DNA of 64,000 bases from CADCVQ01 sp038260305 (GCA_038260305.1 JBBSNY010000006.1:1-64000), one strand, 5' to 3'; counted from the first letter of the stretch, positions 10,149 to 22,621 are shown. Notes: generated by a model not told the origin, from the sequence alone. Translations and numbers: made by a program.

Positions 10149-11426
10149 TTACGACACGGGCCGCGAGGGGCTCGAGGATGCCGGGTTGGCCTCGAACTCC
10201 GCCTCGGCGACGCGGATCGCGATGAGCAGGTCGAGCACGTCTGCGACGCGCCGCAGATGGGTGCCGGTGCGCTCCTCGATCTTCGCCAGCCGGTAGCGGG
10301 CGGTGTTCGGATGGACGTACAGCCGCTCGGCCGCGAGCTTCGCGTTCAGGTCGGACGCCACGTATTCCAGGAGCGTCGTAATGAGGACCTTGCCCTCCGC
10401 CACGTCGTCGGCCACGAAGGCGCGCACGGCCTCCGGGATGCGCCGGCGCGCGGTGTCCTGGCCGAACAGCGTCAGGCAGTCGAAGGCGCTCAGCCCGGAC
10501 AGCGCGAGCACGCCGCCGGCGGGCCGCATGCGCTCGGCCGCGGCGACCGCCTCGGCGTAGGCCGCGGGCATCGACGTCAGCCCCTCGTGCAGCGTGCTGA
10601 CGCCGACCGCGAGCGTGAGCCGCTCGTCGGCGAGCTGTGCCTGGACGGCGCCCAGCGCCTCGACGACGCGGTCGATCGCTTCGCGCGCGACCGGGGCGAC
10701 GATGACGACCTCGTGCTGGCGCACGACCGTCAACGGCTGGTCGATCGTGGCGAAGGCGCGCGACAGCGAGACCGAGCACGCGCGCAGATGGTGCTCGTCA
10801 TGCAAGGCCGTCGTCGGCGCTGCGACGACGACGACGCAGGCGCAGGCCGGGGCCAGGCCGGCCGCGCGCGCCGCGGCGAGCTTCGGGCCGGGGCTCGGCG
10901 CGCGGCCACCGAGCAGGTCCTCGAGCAGGTCGCGCCGTACGCGCTCGCCCTGGGCGAGCATGAGCCGCTCGGCCTCGACGTAGACCTCGGCGGCCTCACC
11001 GGCGGCGATGCTCATATAGCGGATGACGATCGACGGCACCGCGAGCGCCTCGCGCCGGCTCGCCTCGTCGGTCGCGGTCGCGAGCACGGCCTCCCAGAAG
11101 ACCTCGGTGTAGATCCGGAAGGCGTGCAGGAAGTCCGCGAGCGCCAACCGCCCGACCCGACGCGTCGCGCGCGGGCGGACGAAGTCGATCTCCTGGCGCG
11201 TCAGCGGGCGGCCGAGCTCGATGCTGCGGATGATCGCGTCATGCTCCTGGCCGACGTGGGCGCGCACGTCGGCGATGAAGCCGGGGTCGGAGATCGCCGC
11301 GTAGCCCGGGATCTCGCTGCGGATCCGGCGGACGCCGTCGTCGACGAGCTCCTCGCGGCGCGCGCGCAGGATGTCGAGCATCGCTCGCAGCGCAGTCGTC
11401 GTCTGGCGCGTCTGGGTTCCTGGCAC
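10149..11426 (-). CDS. PucR/CdaR-type transcriptional regulator
   Basis: 425 residues. The N-terminal half is helical and resembles the RsbR-like N-terminal region of many actinobacterial PucR proteins. A middle GGDEF-like domain (about 170-300) has lost catalytic motifs, as usual in this family. The C-terminal HTH_30 domain, about residues 345-410, contains LLEYVASDLNAKLAAERLYV and then HPNTARYRLAKIEERTG, the hallmark of PucR. Start is GTG with GGAGG 7 bases upstream. It sits between the ligase and the livF operon on the same strand, so it probably controls one or both in response to the imported compound. Confidence 0.85.
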   Translation of the reverse strand: MPGTQTRQTTTALRAMLDILRARREELVDDGVRRIRSEIPGYAAISDPGFIADVRAHVGQEHDAIIRSIELGRPLTRQEIDFVRPRATRRVGRLALADFLHAFRIYTEVFWEAVLATATDEASRREALAVPSIVIRYMSIAAGEAAEVYVEAERLMLAQGERVRRDLLEDLLGGRAPSPGPKLAAARAAGLAPACACVVVVAAPTTALHDEHHLRACSVSLSRAFATIDQPLTVVRQHEVVIVAPVAREAIDRVVEALGAVQAQLADERLTLAVGVSTLHEGLTSMPAAYAEAVAAAERMRPAGGVLALSGLSAFDCLTLFGQDTARRRIPEAVRAFVADDVAEGKVLITTLLEYVASDLNAKLAAERLYVHPNTARYRLAKIEERTGTHLRRVADVLDLLIAIRVAEAEFEANPASSSPSRPVS

Positions 11427-11487
11427 CGCATCCTCCGTAATGCTGGCGACACCCTACTCCAGGGTGCATCGGGAATACGAATCGAGC

Positions 11488-13026
11488 TTAGAGCTGGATG
11501 TATGACTGGTCGGCGTCGCGGACGGCGCTGAGCGGGACCACGATGCGGTGCTTGAGGACCTTGCCCGACGCCGTGCGCGGCAGCGACGCGACGAACCACA
11601 CGCGGCGCGGAACCTTGTAGCGCGCGAGCCGACCGGCGAGGTGGACGATGAGCCCGTCGCTGCTGAGCTCACTGTCGGGGCGAAGCACCGCGCAGGCGAC
11701 GATCTCCTCGCCGAGCAGCGGGTGCGGGACGCCGAGCACCGCGGACTCGAGGATCGCCGGATGGGCGCAGATCGCCTCCTCGACCTCCTGCGGGTGCAGG
11801 TTGTAGCCCTCGGTGATGATGAGGTCGTTGGCGCGCCCGACGATCTCGTAGCGCCCGTCCTCGGCGCGGCGCGCGATGTCCCCGGTCCGCAGCCAGCCAT
11901 CCTCGGACAGGACCGCCGCCGTGTCGGCCGGCCGGCGCCAGTAGCGCGTCATGACGTTCGGGCCGCGCACGAGCAACTCGCCGGTCTCGCCGGAGGCGAC
12001 GTCGGTGCCGACGGCGTCGACGACGCGCAGCGTCACGCCCTCCAGCGGCCAGCCGATGCAGCCGGGCCGGCGACCCTCGTCGGGCGCGTCGAGGCAGACC
12101 ACGGGCGAGGTCTCGGTGAGGCCGTAGCCCTCGGCGAGCGGCGTGCCCGTCGCGCGCTCCCACGCCGCATGCAGCGCGCGGTCCAGCGGCGCGCCGCCGC
12201 TGATCGCCGACCGCGGCGCGACGCGGCCGAGCGACTGCTCCGAGTCGGCGTCGAGCAGGCCGGCGTAGGACGTCGGCGTCGCGAGCATGACGTCGATGTC
12301 GCCGTCGCCGTCGCCGTCGCCGGCGCCGGCGCCGAGCAGCCCGAGCAGGGCCGTGGGCTCGAGCGTCTGCGCCATGACGAGACAGGCGCCGCTTGTGATC
12401 GCGGCGTTCAGGCCGCAGGTCTGGCCGAACACGTGCGACAGCGGCAGCGCGGCGAACACGACGCTGCCGCTGGCGTAGCGCAGCCGCTGCGCGGTCGCCG
12501 CCGCGTTGCCGGCGAGGTTTTCGTGCGAGAGCTCGACGCCGCGCGGCCCACCGGTGGTCCCCGAGGTGTAGAGGATCACCGCAGCATCGCCGGGCGCCGT
12601 CGCGACGGGAGGATCGCAGACCGCCTCGCTGGCGACGTCGAAGAAGCTGCCGGGCGCGACGACGAAGACCGAGAGGCCGTCGCTCGCGGGCGCCGAGCGT
12701 TCGAGCGGGCGCCACACGAGCAGCCAGCGCGCGCCGGCGTCGAGCAGGATCGCGCCCACTTCGGTGCGGGTGAGCAGCGGGTCCAGCGGCACGGCGACGG
12801 CGCCCGCGCGCAGCACGCCGTAGTACGCCGCTGCGAACTCCGGCACATTGGGGAGCAGCAGCGCGACGCGATCGCCGGTCCGCAGGCCGTCGCGGTCGAG
12901 CAGGCCCGCCACGCATGCGCTGGCCGCGTCGAGCTCGGCGGCGCTGACGCGCCGGCTGCCGGAGCGCAGCACGATCTGCCCCGGGCTGCGCGCGGCGAGC
13001 TCGTGGACGGATCGGGCGACGTTCAC
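11488..13026 (-). CDS. AMP-dependent acyl-CoA synthetase/ligase
   Basis: 512 residues of the ANL adenylate-forming superfamily; it activates a carboxylic acid with ATP and couples it to CoA. Motifs: P-loop ILYTSGTTGGPRGVELSHENL (about residue 150), YGLTETSPV (about 295), the hinge RTGDIARRAEDGRYEIVGRAND, and the C-terminal catalytic Lys in PRTASGKVLKHRI (about 490). A run of Gly-Asp pairs (GDGDGDGD, around residue 235) is an insertion made by a hexanucleotide repeat. It starts inside the stop of the truncated ligase (4-bp overlap). The substrate is unknown; context suggests the acid imported by the adjacent ABC system. Confidence 0.88.
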   Translation of the reverse strand: MNVARSVHELAARSPGQIVLRSGSRRVSAAELDAASACVAGLLDRDGLRTGDRVALLLPNVPEFAAAYYGVLRAGAVAVPLDPLLTRTEVGAILLDAGARWLLVWRPLERSAPASDGLSVFVVAPGSFFDVASEAVCDPPVATAPGDAAVILYTSGTTGGPRGVELSHENLAGNAAATAQRLRYASGSVVFAALPLSHVFGQTCGLNAAITSGACLVMAQTLEPTALLGLLGAGAGDGDGDGDIDVMLATPTSYAGLLDADSEQSLGRVAPRSAISGGAPLDRALHAAWERATGTPLAEGYGLTETSPVVCLDAPDEGRRPGCIGWPLEGVTLRVVDAVGTDVASGETGELLVRGPNVMTRYWRRPADTAAVLSEDGWLRTGDIARRAEDGRYEIVGRANDLIITEGYNLHPQEVEEAICAHPAILESAVLGVPHPLLGEEIVACAVLRPDSELSSDGLIVHLAGRLARYKVPRRVWFVASLPRTASGKVLKHRIVVPLSAVRDADQSYIQL

Positions 13027-13271
13027 TGCGCGAGAGCCTCCGCGGGCAGCTTGATCTCGCGCTTGAGGATCTTTCCGGTCGGGCCCTTGGGCAGGTCGTC
13101 GACGATCCAGATGTGGCGGGGGTATTTGTAGGCGGCGACCTGCAGCAGCCCCGCTACGCGCGCGCTCGCCTCGCCAAGCGCCGCGTAGGACATCACCGCG
13201 TCGTCGCGCTTGACCGCGGGCGCGTGGGGGCTCGTGGCGGCCCGCCTTGTCAGGTTCTCAGCCAGGTTCAT
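13023..13271 (-). pseudogene. Internally deleted acyl-CoA synthetase remnant
   Basis: An 82-codon open frame made of two ends of a roughly 500-residue ligase. Residues 1-44 (MNLAENLTRRAATSPHAPAV through ARVAGLLQ) match the normal N-terminus of an acyl-CoA synthetase; residues 45-82 (VAAYKYPRHIWIVDDLPKGP then TGKILKREIKLP) match its extreme C-terminus, including the catalytic-Lys motif. Everything in between, including the P-loop and adenylate-binding core, is missing, and the frame is kept. It cannot catalyse the reaction. The 4-bp overlap of its stop with the intact ligase start is retained, so it may survive because it feeds translation into that gene. Confidence 0.8.
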
Positions 13272-13656
13272 ATGGACTCCTCCCGGGGACGACCGCGTCC
13301 GATCGTCGAGCCTGCGAGCCCGAATGGACATGTCCCCCGATGCCGAACCGCAGCCCCTGTCTCCGTGCGTGAGCGCCAACGTGCCCGTCAGTCCTGCCCG
13401 AGGAGCCTCGACCTCTGCCAGTGTGTCCCGGGCCGGCGCGCGGCCCAAGCGGCATGGAGCCCAGCCATCGGGTGCGTCGCGTCGTCCAGTGTCTGCTCCG
13501 TCCAGGCCCCTCGCCGAATGCTCCGGCGGCGTGAATCGGTGCCTGCCGGTCAGTAGATCTCCGCGTCGGGAGGGGTCCAATTCCCGATGTGATCGAGTCG
13601 TCGCGGTGCCACGGTGAGTGGATGGTCGCGCTGTTCGAGGTCTGTGGAGGTCTCTC
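13272..13656. other. Intergenic region, no gene seen
   Basis: This 385-bp divergent gap separates the minus-strand catabolic block from the plus-strand metal-type island. Open frames that cross it have no protein-like composition. It must carry promoters for both directions, but no clear -35/-10 pair stands out. Confidence refers to the absence of a recognisable gene. Confidence 0.5.
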
Positions 13657-13902
13657 ATGATGTTCGGTTGGCACGAAACGCCGTGGATGTGGGTGTCGAT
13701 GGTCTTGTTCGGGTCGGTGTTCGTCGTCTTGGCGTTCTACGCCGTCAAAGCGCTCTCGAACCCGACGGCCGAGAAGAGCCGCACGCCCGCGCGCGAGATC
13801 CTCGAGCAGCGCTTCGCCCGCGGCGAGATCTCGGTCGAGGAGTACCGGGCGCGACGCGAGACACTCGCGTCCACCCGCACCCCACCGGCCCCGTCCAGTT
13901 GA
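13657..13902 (+). CDS. SHOCT-domain small membrane protein
   Basis: 81 residues: MMFGWHETPWMWVSMVLFG with one transmembrane helix (about 10-32), then a C-terminal SHOCT motif, AREILEQRFARGEISVEEYR, at about 45-65. GGAGG lies 6-7 bases upstream of the ATG at 13657, preferred over an in-frame ATG at 13618. SHOCT proteins of this architecture are common beside metal-resistance genes in actinobacteria. Its role is unknown. It is the first gene of the plus-strand block. Confidence 0.8.
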   Translation: MMFGWHETPWMWVSMVLFGSVFVVLAFYAVKALSNPTAEKSRTPAREILEQRFARGEISVEEYRARRETLASTRTPPAPSS

Positions 13903-14042
13903 CCTAACGTCGCCGTTACGCTCAAGCTCACGGTCGAGGTCGTCCTGATCGACCGGCCGTGACGAGTAAGCCGCGAACGAGGACGGCACGAGCTCACTTG
14001 CACGCCGCCACGTCGACGGACCCGCATCCAAGGAGAGACGCC

Positions 14043-14213
14043 ATGGCCATCAGCATGTCCTGCAGGCGCTGTGACACCGTCATCACCGCCGACGACGAGG
14101 ACGACCTCGTCGCCAACGTCCAAGCGCACGCCCGTGCCGAGCACAACCTCGAGCACGACCTGCCCCGCAAGCACATCCTCGCCCACCTACACGCCCAAGA
14201 CCCCAAGCAATGA
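14043..14213 (+). CDS. Small CxxC/His protein, DUF1059-like
   Basis: 56 residues. MAISMSCRRCDTVITADDED has a CxxC, followed by DDLVANVQAHARAEHNLEHD with several His; this looks like the small putative metal-binding DUF1059 type. AAGGAGAG sits 5-8 bases before the ATG at 14043. It lies between SHOCT and DUF6153-like genes, in keeping with a metal-stress island. Family assignment is tentative because the protein is so short. Confidence 0.6.
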   Translation: MAISMSCRRCDTVITADDEDDLVANVQAHARAEHNLEHDLPRKHILAHLHAQDPKQ

Positions 14214-14264
14214 TGCGGATACCCGAGCACCGCCAGCAGGGCGGCGGGGGGTAGCCTTCGTGGC

Positions 14265-14606
14265 GTGAGTGCGATCAGGATCCGTGCGCTGCTGCGCCGT
14301 CGCCGCCGCCATCTCGCGCTGGTCAGCGTTGTCGTGGCGTTGGTTGGGGTGATCGTCGTGCATCACAGCGTGACGGGGGACTCGAGCATGGGGCACGGTA
14401 TGGCGGCTGCTGCGCAGATGTGCCTGGGGGTGTTCGCCGCGGTCGGTGCCGCTGTCCTCGCGATCGCGATCGGCATCCTCGCCCTCGGTCCTCGGCGGGC
14501 GCTGCTCGTCCCCGCGCTCCGCGCGCTGCCCGGTGTGCGACGTCCGATCGCTCGGGCGCGCGACGGTCCGGCTCTGCTCGTCGTGTTGTGCGTCTGTCGG
14601 CGTTGA
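14265..14606 (+). CDS. DUF6153-like small membrane protein
   Basis: 113 residues from a GTG start. A very basic N-terminus (RALLRRRRRH) leads into a first hydrophobic helix (about 17-33), then HHSVTGDSSMGHGMAAAAQM and a second helix (about 50-75), with a basic C-terminus. The His/Met stretch between helices and the two-helix layout resemble DUF6153 proteins, which are found beside DUF305 and copper genes in actinobacteria. The biochemical role is unknown. An ATG or RBS alternative is not obvious, so the exact start is uncertain. Confidence 0.6.
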   Translation: MSAIRIRALLRRRRRHLALVSVVVALVGVIVVHHSVTGDSSMGHGMAAAAQMCLGVFAAVGAAVLAIAIGILALGPRRALLVPALRALPGVRRPIARARDGPALLVVLCVCRR

Positions 14607-14694
14607 TCAGCGGCTGATCGACGGCGCGCTCCTGCGTGCCCGTTGTGACCGCCTGCCTTGAGATCAACCCACCAGACCCAGGAGAAACACAGCG

Positions 14695-15285
14695 ATGAGT
14701 TTCAAGATGCTTGTGCCCGTGCTGCTGGCCGTCGGCGGGCTGATCGCCGCCGGCTGCGGCGAAGACAGCTCCACCGGGAAGGTCGCGTCGAGCACGGCCG
14801 GCAACGCGGTCGATCGCGCGTTCGTCGCCGACATGGTGCCCCACCATCAGTCCGCGGTGCAGATGGCGTCGATCGCCAACAGCCGCGGCCGGAGCGCGTT
14901 CGTCAGCGGGCTCGCACAGAACATCGTGCGCACTCAGAACAGCGAGATCGCCACGATGCGCGACGCCGACAAGACCCTCGCGGCCGCCGGTGTCGCCAAA
15001 GGTTCACTCGGCGTGCCTGAGCACACGATGGGCATGAACGGCGACGTCGCGTCGCTGCGGACCGCAACGCCCTTCGACACGGCGTTCTTGCGGATGATGA
15101 TCCCCCACCACGAGGGCGCGCTGGTGATGGCAAAGGCCGAGCTCGCCAAGGGCAAGGACCCGAAGCTGAGGACGCTCGCTCAGAACATCATCAGCGGCCA
15201 GCAGCGCGAGATCACAGCGATGCGCAAGCGCCTCGGCTCGAGCGTGCCGATGAGTGACCACATGGCCGCCGGGCACAGCGGCTGA
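14695..15285 (+). CDS. DUF305-domain lipoprotein
   Basis: 196 residues. Lipoprotein signal with lipobox IAAGC (Cys19-20 region). Two DUF305 repeats carry the family's paired histidines: DMVPHHQSAVQMA near residue 45 and MMIPHHEGALVMAKAEL near residue 140, plus a Met/His-rich C-terminus (MSDHMAAGHSG). DUF305 proteins are thought to be ferritin-fold, metal-related extracytoplasmic proteins and are recurrent in copper islands. The gene directly precedes a second lgt, the enzyme that would lipidate it. Function in detail is unknown. Confidence 0.9.
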   Translation: MSFKMLVPVLLAVGGLIAAGCGEDSSTGKVASSTAGNAVDRAFVADMVPHHQSAVQMASIANSRGRSAFVSGLAQNIVRTQNSEIATMRDADKTLAAAGVAKGSLGVPEHTMGMNGDVASLRTATPFDTAFLRMMIPHHEGALVMAKAELAKGKDPKLRTLAQNIISGQQREITAMRKRLGSSVPMSDHMAAGHSG

Positions 15286-15358
15286 GCACGGTCGGGAGGG
15301 CGCGGCGCCCCCCGACCGGGTTCGCGCCGCGCCCACCACCCCGGGGTCCCGCAACGCG

Positions 15359-16180
15359 ATGGCTGTCATCACGATCAAGATCAGTCCGAACATTCACCTC
15401 GGTCCGGTCACGCTGGCGTGGCACGGCATCACGATCGCGCTGGGCATCGTGATCGGCGCGATCGCCGCAGGCCGCTGGCTGCGCTCCCGCGGCCTGGACG
15501 TCGAGCCGATGACCACGATCGCCGGACTCGCGGCCGTGGGCGCCGTCGTCGGCGCGCGCATCTTCTACGTCCTCGAGCACGAACCCAGCGCAGTGCTTGA
15601 TCCGAGCCGGCTGTTCTCAAGCCACGGCTTCACGTTTGACGGCGGCCTGATCCTTGCCGCCGTCCTGATCGCCGTCCACGTCAAACCCAATCGTCTCACG
15701 GGTGCATATCTGGACGCCGGCGCTTTCGGGCTACCGCTCGGTGTCGCGATCGGACGGATCGGTGACGTCATCAACGGCGAGCACTACGGCGATCGCAGCA
15801 GCCTCCTGTTGGCCGTCCGCAACGCAAACCCCGACGCGCTGACCCCGAACCCGCATTTCGCCTACCAAAACGGCGGCGTGTACGAGGTGCTGCTCGCGAT
15901 CCTGATCCTGGCCGTGATCTGGCCGCTGCGAAACCGCCTGACACGCACCGGCGACCTTGCCTGGCTCGTGCTCGGCCTATTCGCGGCCGGCAGGTTCTTC
16001 GAGTTCTTCCTGCGCGGCGACAGTCCCCAGCTCGCGCTCGGCCTCAGCAACGCGCAATGGACCAGCATCGTGCTGCTGATCATCGTGCTCGTCGGCCGCA
16101 CCCTGACCATGCGTCGCGCCGACCGGCGTATCGCTCGCGACCATACGAATGGTCAGCCGTGGTGTAGCGATACCCCCTAG
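15359..16180 (+). CDS. lgt: Prolipoprotein diacylglyceryl transferase
   Basis: 273 residues, polytopic membrane enzyme transferring diacylglycerol from phosphatidylglycerol to the lipobox cysteine. Landmarks: WHGITIALGIVIG near the N-terminus, TFDGGLI, the signature IGRIGDVINGEHYG around residue 135, and a NGGVYEVLLA segment. Starting at 15359 matches Lgt N-termini; an upstream frame start at 15254 would overlap the DUF305 gene. This is probably an accessory copy dedicated to the island's lipoprotein rather than the housekeeping enzyme, which is inference. Its TAG stop lies inside the CsoR-like operator of the next gene. Confidence 0.88.
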   Translation: MAVITIKISPNIHLGPVTLAWHGITIALGIVIGAIAAGRWLRSRGLDVEPMTTIAGLAAVGAVVGARIFYVLEHEPSAVLDPSRLFSSHGFTFDGGLILAAVLIAVHVKPNRLTGAYLDAGAFGLPLGVAIGRIGDVINGEHYGDRSSLLLAVRNANPDALTPNPHFAYQNGGVYEVLLAILILAVIWPLRNRLTRTGDLAWLVLGLFAAGRFFEFFLRGDSPQLALGLSNAQWTSIVLLIIVLVGRTLTMRRADRRIARDHTNGQPWCSDTP

Positions 16181-16186
16181 GGGTAT
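16170..16186 (+). promoter_or_regulatory. CsoR/RcnR-type operator candidate
   Basis: ATACCCCCTAGGGGTAT is a near-perfect palindrome of the C-tract/G-tract kind bound by CsoR-family repressors (copper, nickel, sulfide or formaldehyde sensors). It lies 30 bp upstream of the permease start and contains the lgt stop codon (16178-16180). No csoR gene is in the window, so a regulator would have to act from elsewhere. Confidence 0.6.
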
Positions 16187-16215
16187 ACTGAGATGGTAAT
16201 CAAGGAGGTGACGCG

Positions 16216-17391
16216 ATGACCGGCATTCTGAACGTGCTCTGGCATGGCCTACGAGACTCGCTGCTGATGGCGTGGGAGGTGTGGTGGGCGCTCGTGCTTG
16301 GCTTTGCGATCAGCGCGATCGTGCAGGCCTGGGTGCCCAAGGAGCGCATCGAGCACGCGTTGAGCGCCAGCGGACCGCGATCGATCGGCTGGGCGACCGG
16401 GCTTGGAGCGGCGTCGTCATCGTGTTCGTACGCCGCGATCGCGATCGCGCGCAGCCTGTTCAGCAAGGGCGCGAGCGCGGCGAGCGCGCTGGCGTTTCAG
16501 TTCGCCTCGACGAACCTCGTCTGGGAGCTCGGGCTGGTGCTATGGGTCCTGATCGGCTGGCAGTTCGCCGTCGCGGAGTATCTCGGCGGGATTGTGATGA
16601 TCGCGCTGATGGCCACAACGCTGCGCCTGTTCGTCAGCCCGCAGATGGAGGCCCAGGCACGCGAGCACGCCCGCGCGAGCAATCGCGCTCAGCAGGATGC
16701 AGCGGTCGTCGAGCACGTCAGCTGGCGCCAACGCCTGACCTCCAGGTCCGCGTGGTCAGAGGTCGCGCTGAACTTCCGCGGCGACTGGCGGATGCTCTAC
16801 AAGGAGATCGCGACCGGGTTTCTGCTCGCCGGCTTCATCGCCCAACTCGGAAACGGCTTCTTCTCCTCGCTGTTTCTCACGCACGCGCCGGCGCCGCTAC
16901 CGGCGATCGAGAACGTGATCGTCGGCCCCGTGATCGCGGTGCTGAGCTTCGTCTGCTCGGTCGGCAACGTCCCGCTCGCGGCCGTGTTGTGGTCCGGCGG
17001 CATCAGCTTCGGCGGCGTCCTGGCATTCCTCTTCGCCGACCTGATCGTGCTACCGATCATCGCGATCTACCGCAAGTACTACGGCACCGCGTTCGCGCTG
17101 CGAATCACCGCGCTGATGCTCATCACGATGATCATCTCCGCGCTCGTCATCGACGGCCTCTTCAGCGTGGTCGGCGTGATCCCGACCAGCCGGCCCAGCC
17201 GCACCGACATCTTCGGCACGATCAGCGTCGACTACAAGCTCTCCCTCAACCTCTTGGCCGCCGCGATCTTCGCCGCGCTGTTCTGGCTCACCCGCAACCG
17301 GTCGACGGGGCACGCATGCGCCACCGCCGACGATGACAGCACCAGCGGCGACCGCGACACCCAGCTGCGACAGGCGCAAGTCGACGGGTGA
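16216..17391 (+). CDS. COG0701-type permease (ArsP_1/DUF318 family)
   Basis: 391 residues with about eight membrane helices. The first repeat contains the family motif GAASSSCSYAAIAIARSLFS near residue 70 followed by KGASAASALAFQFASTNLVW; the second repeat carries FVCSVGNVPLAAVLWSGGIS. These cysteine-containing re-entrant motifs define the PF03773 permeases, some of which export organoarsenicals or other toxic compounds. A cytoplasmic linker with charged residues separates the halves. The RBS AAGGAGGTGA is ideal, 7 bases before ATG 16216. A CsoR-like operator upstream suggests induction by a metal or reactive sulfur/carbonyl species. Substrate unknown. Confidence 0.85.
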   Translation: MTGILNVLWHGLRDSLLMAWEVWWALVLGFAISAIVQAWVPKERIEHALSASGPRSIGWATGLGAASSSCSYAAIAIARSLFSKGASAASALAFQFASTNLVWELGLVLWVLIGWQFAVAEYLGGIVMIALMATTLRLFVSPQMEAQAREHARASNRAQQDAAVVEHVSWRQRLTSRSAWSEVALNFRGDWRMLYKEIATGFLLAGFIAQLGNGFFSSLFLTHAPAPLPAIENVIVGPVIAVLSFVCSVGNVPLAAVLWSGGISFGGVLAFLFADLIVLPIIAIYRKYYGTAFALRITALMLITMIISALVIDGLFSVVGVIPTSRPSRTDIFGTISVDYKLSLNLLAAAIFAALFWLTRNRSTGHACATADDDSTSGDRDTQLRQAQVDG

Positions 17392-17496
17392 GCGCCCTGG
17401 ACGCATCCGGCGAGCCGCTCGTCATCGGCGTGCCGTCGTGTTCATCGCGACCTTGCTCTTGCCGGACGTCCGATGCACCACCTACCCCGGCAGGCG

Positions 17497-18225
17497 TTAG
17501 CGCAGAAGTGCGTCGGCGACCCTCGGCAGGACCGAGGCGTTGACGTCGCAGCACGCGCCGAGAGCGATCTCGGTGGTGATCCCGCCGTGGAAGCTTCGCC
17601 GGTGCGAGCGAGCGCAGTCGTGCCACGGAGTGTGCGTGTCGTCGAGGAACTCGCCGGCGAAGCCATGCTTGACCATGGAGCGCAGAAGGGCCGAGCCCGT
17701 CCGCGACGCCCAGCCCTGGGGCAGCGAGCAGAACGTGTAGACGAGGAGGCCGTCGCGTGCGAGGACCCGCAGGAACTCGGTGACGGCGGCCCGCGGGTCG
17801 ACCACGGTCTCGATGACCCACGCGCTGACGACGACGTCGAACGCGCCGTCGGCGAACGGCAGTTCGAGCACGCTGCCCTGCAGGCGCTCACCCGGTAGGT
17901 CCGCCGTTCGGGCGAGCATTCCCGCGGAGAGGTCGAGCATCGCGAGGTCGATCGTCGGGCACCTGGCGAGCATCTGGCGCGAGAGCGCGCCCGTTCCGCA
18001 GCCAGCGTCCAAGACGCGAGCTCCCGGTGTGAGCGCGGCCGCGAGGTCGTCGAGCATCGCCTGTTCGGCCGACCTCCCCGCAACCGCCAGCCAGCGCTCG
18101 CGGAAGCGGTCGTAGCTTGAGGCCGCGCGGTCATAGACCGCTTGCACGTCGTCGCTCGGCGCGGCGCGCAGAAGCTGCAGGTCCTCGGTCAGGTCGGAGA
18201 TCGAGTGATGGACCGGGACGGACAC
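17497..18225 (-). CDS. Class I SAM-dependent methyltransferase
   Basis: 242 residues. Motif I is VLDAGCGTGALSRQM at about residue 68, motif II follows with DLAMLDLSAGML, and motif III/post-I reads LPFADGAFDVVVSAWVIET. The N-terminus contains YDRAASSYDRFRERW, as in UbiE/ubiquinone-type methyltransferases. GTG at 18225 is chosen; the frame is open further upstream but composition changes there. The acceptor is unknown. It is convergent with the permease gene (about 105 bp apart) and stands alone. Confidence 0.75.
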   Translation of the reverse strand: MSVPVHHSISDLTEDLQLLRAAPSDDVQAVYDRAASSYDRFRERWLAVAGRSAEQAMLDDLAAALTPGARVLDAGCGTGALSRQMLARCPTIDLAMLDLSAGMLARTADLPGERLQGSVLELPFADGAFDVVVSAWVIETVVDPRAAVTEFLRVLARDGLLVYTFCSLPQGWASRTGSALLRSMVKHGFAGEFLDDTHTPWHDCARSHRRSFHGGITTEIALGACCDVNASVLPRVADALLR

Positions 18226-18357
18226 ATCAGCAATCCTGCGACGTCCGCGGGCCGGGCGCCACCGTGCAGTCCCACGTGATCCGTGCGGCCGACTACGGAG
18301 AGGGGTGCATGTGTGCAGGCGATCCTCGTGCGTGGGGCAAACCTTGACGGTGCTGCT

Positions 18358-18395
18358 CGCCGCGACGCTAGGGCTAGGGCTAGGGCGTCGCGGCG
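18358..18395 (-). terminator. 11-bp perfect hairpin with TAGGGC-repeat loop
   Basis: CGCCGCGACGC (18358-18368) pairs exactly with GCGTCGCGGCG (18385-18395); the 16-base loop is TAGGGCTAGGGCTAGG. It sits about 70 bp past the nrdJ stop. No T-run follows, so if it terminates nrdJ transcription it is of the GC-hairpin, non-U-tract kind common in actinobacteria. Confidence 0.5.
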
Positions 18396-18466
18396 CGAAC
18401 CGCGCGGACACCCACCGGAGGCTCACGCCCAGTTCGCGCTGAACTTCTGACGACACTCACAATCAA

Positions 18467-22621
<4,155 letters not shown>

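Noticed and set aside
12300..12480. Reading the Gly-Asp run in the ligase as a Ca-binding repeat
   Set aside because: It is a short dipeptide microsatellite without the nonapeptide spacing of RTX or the loop geometry of EF hands.
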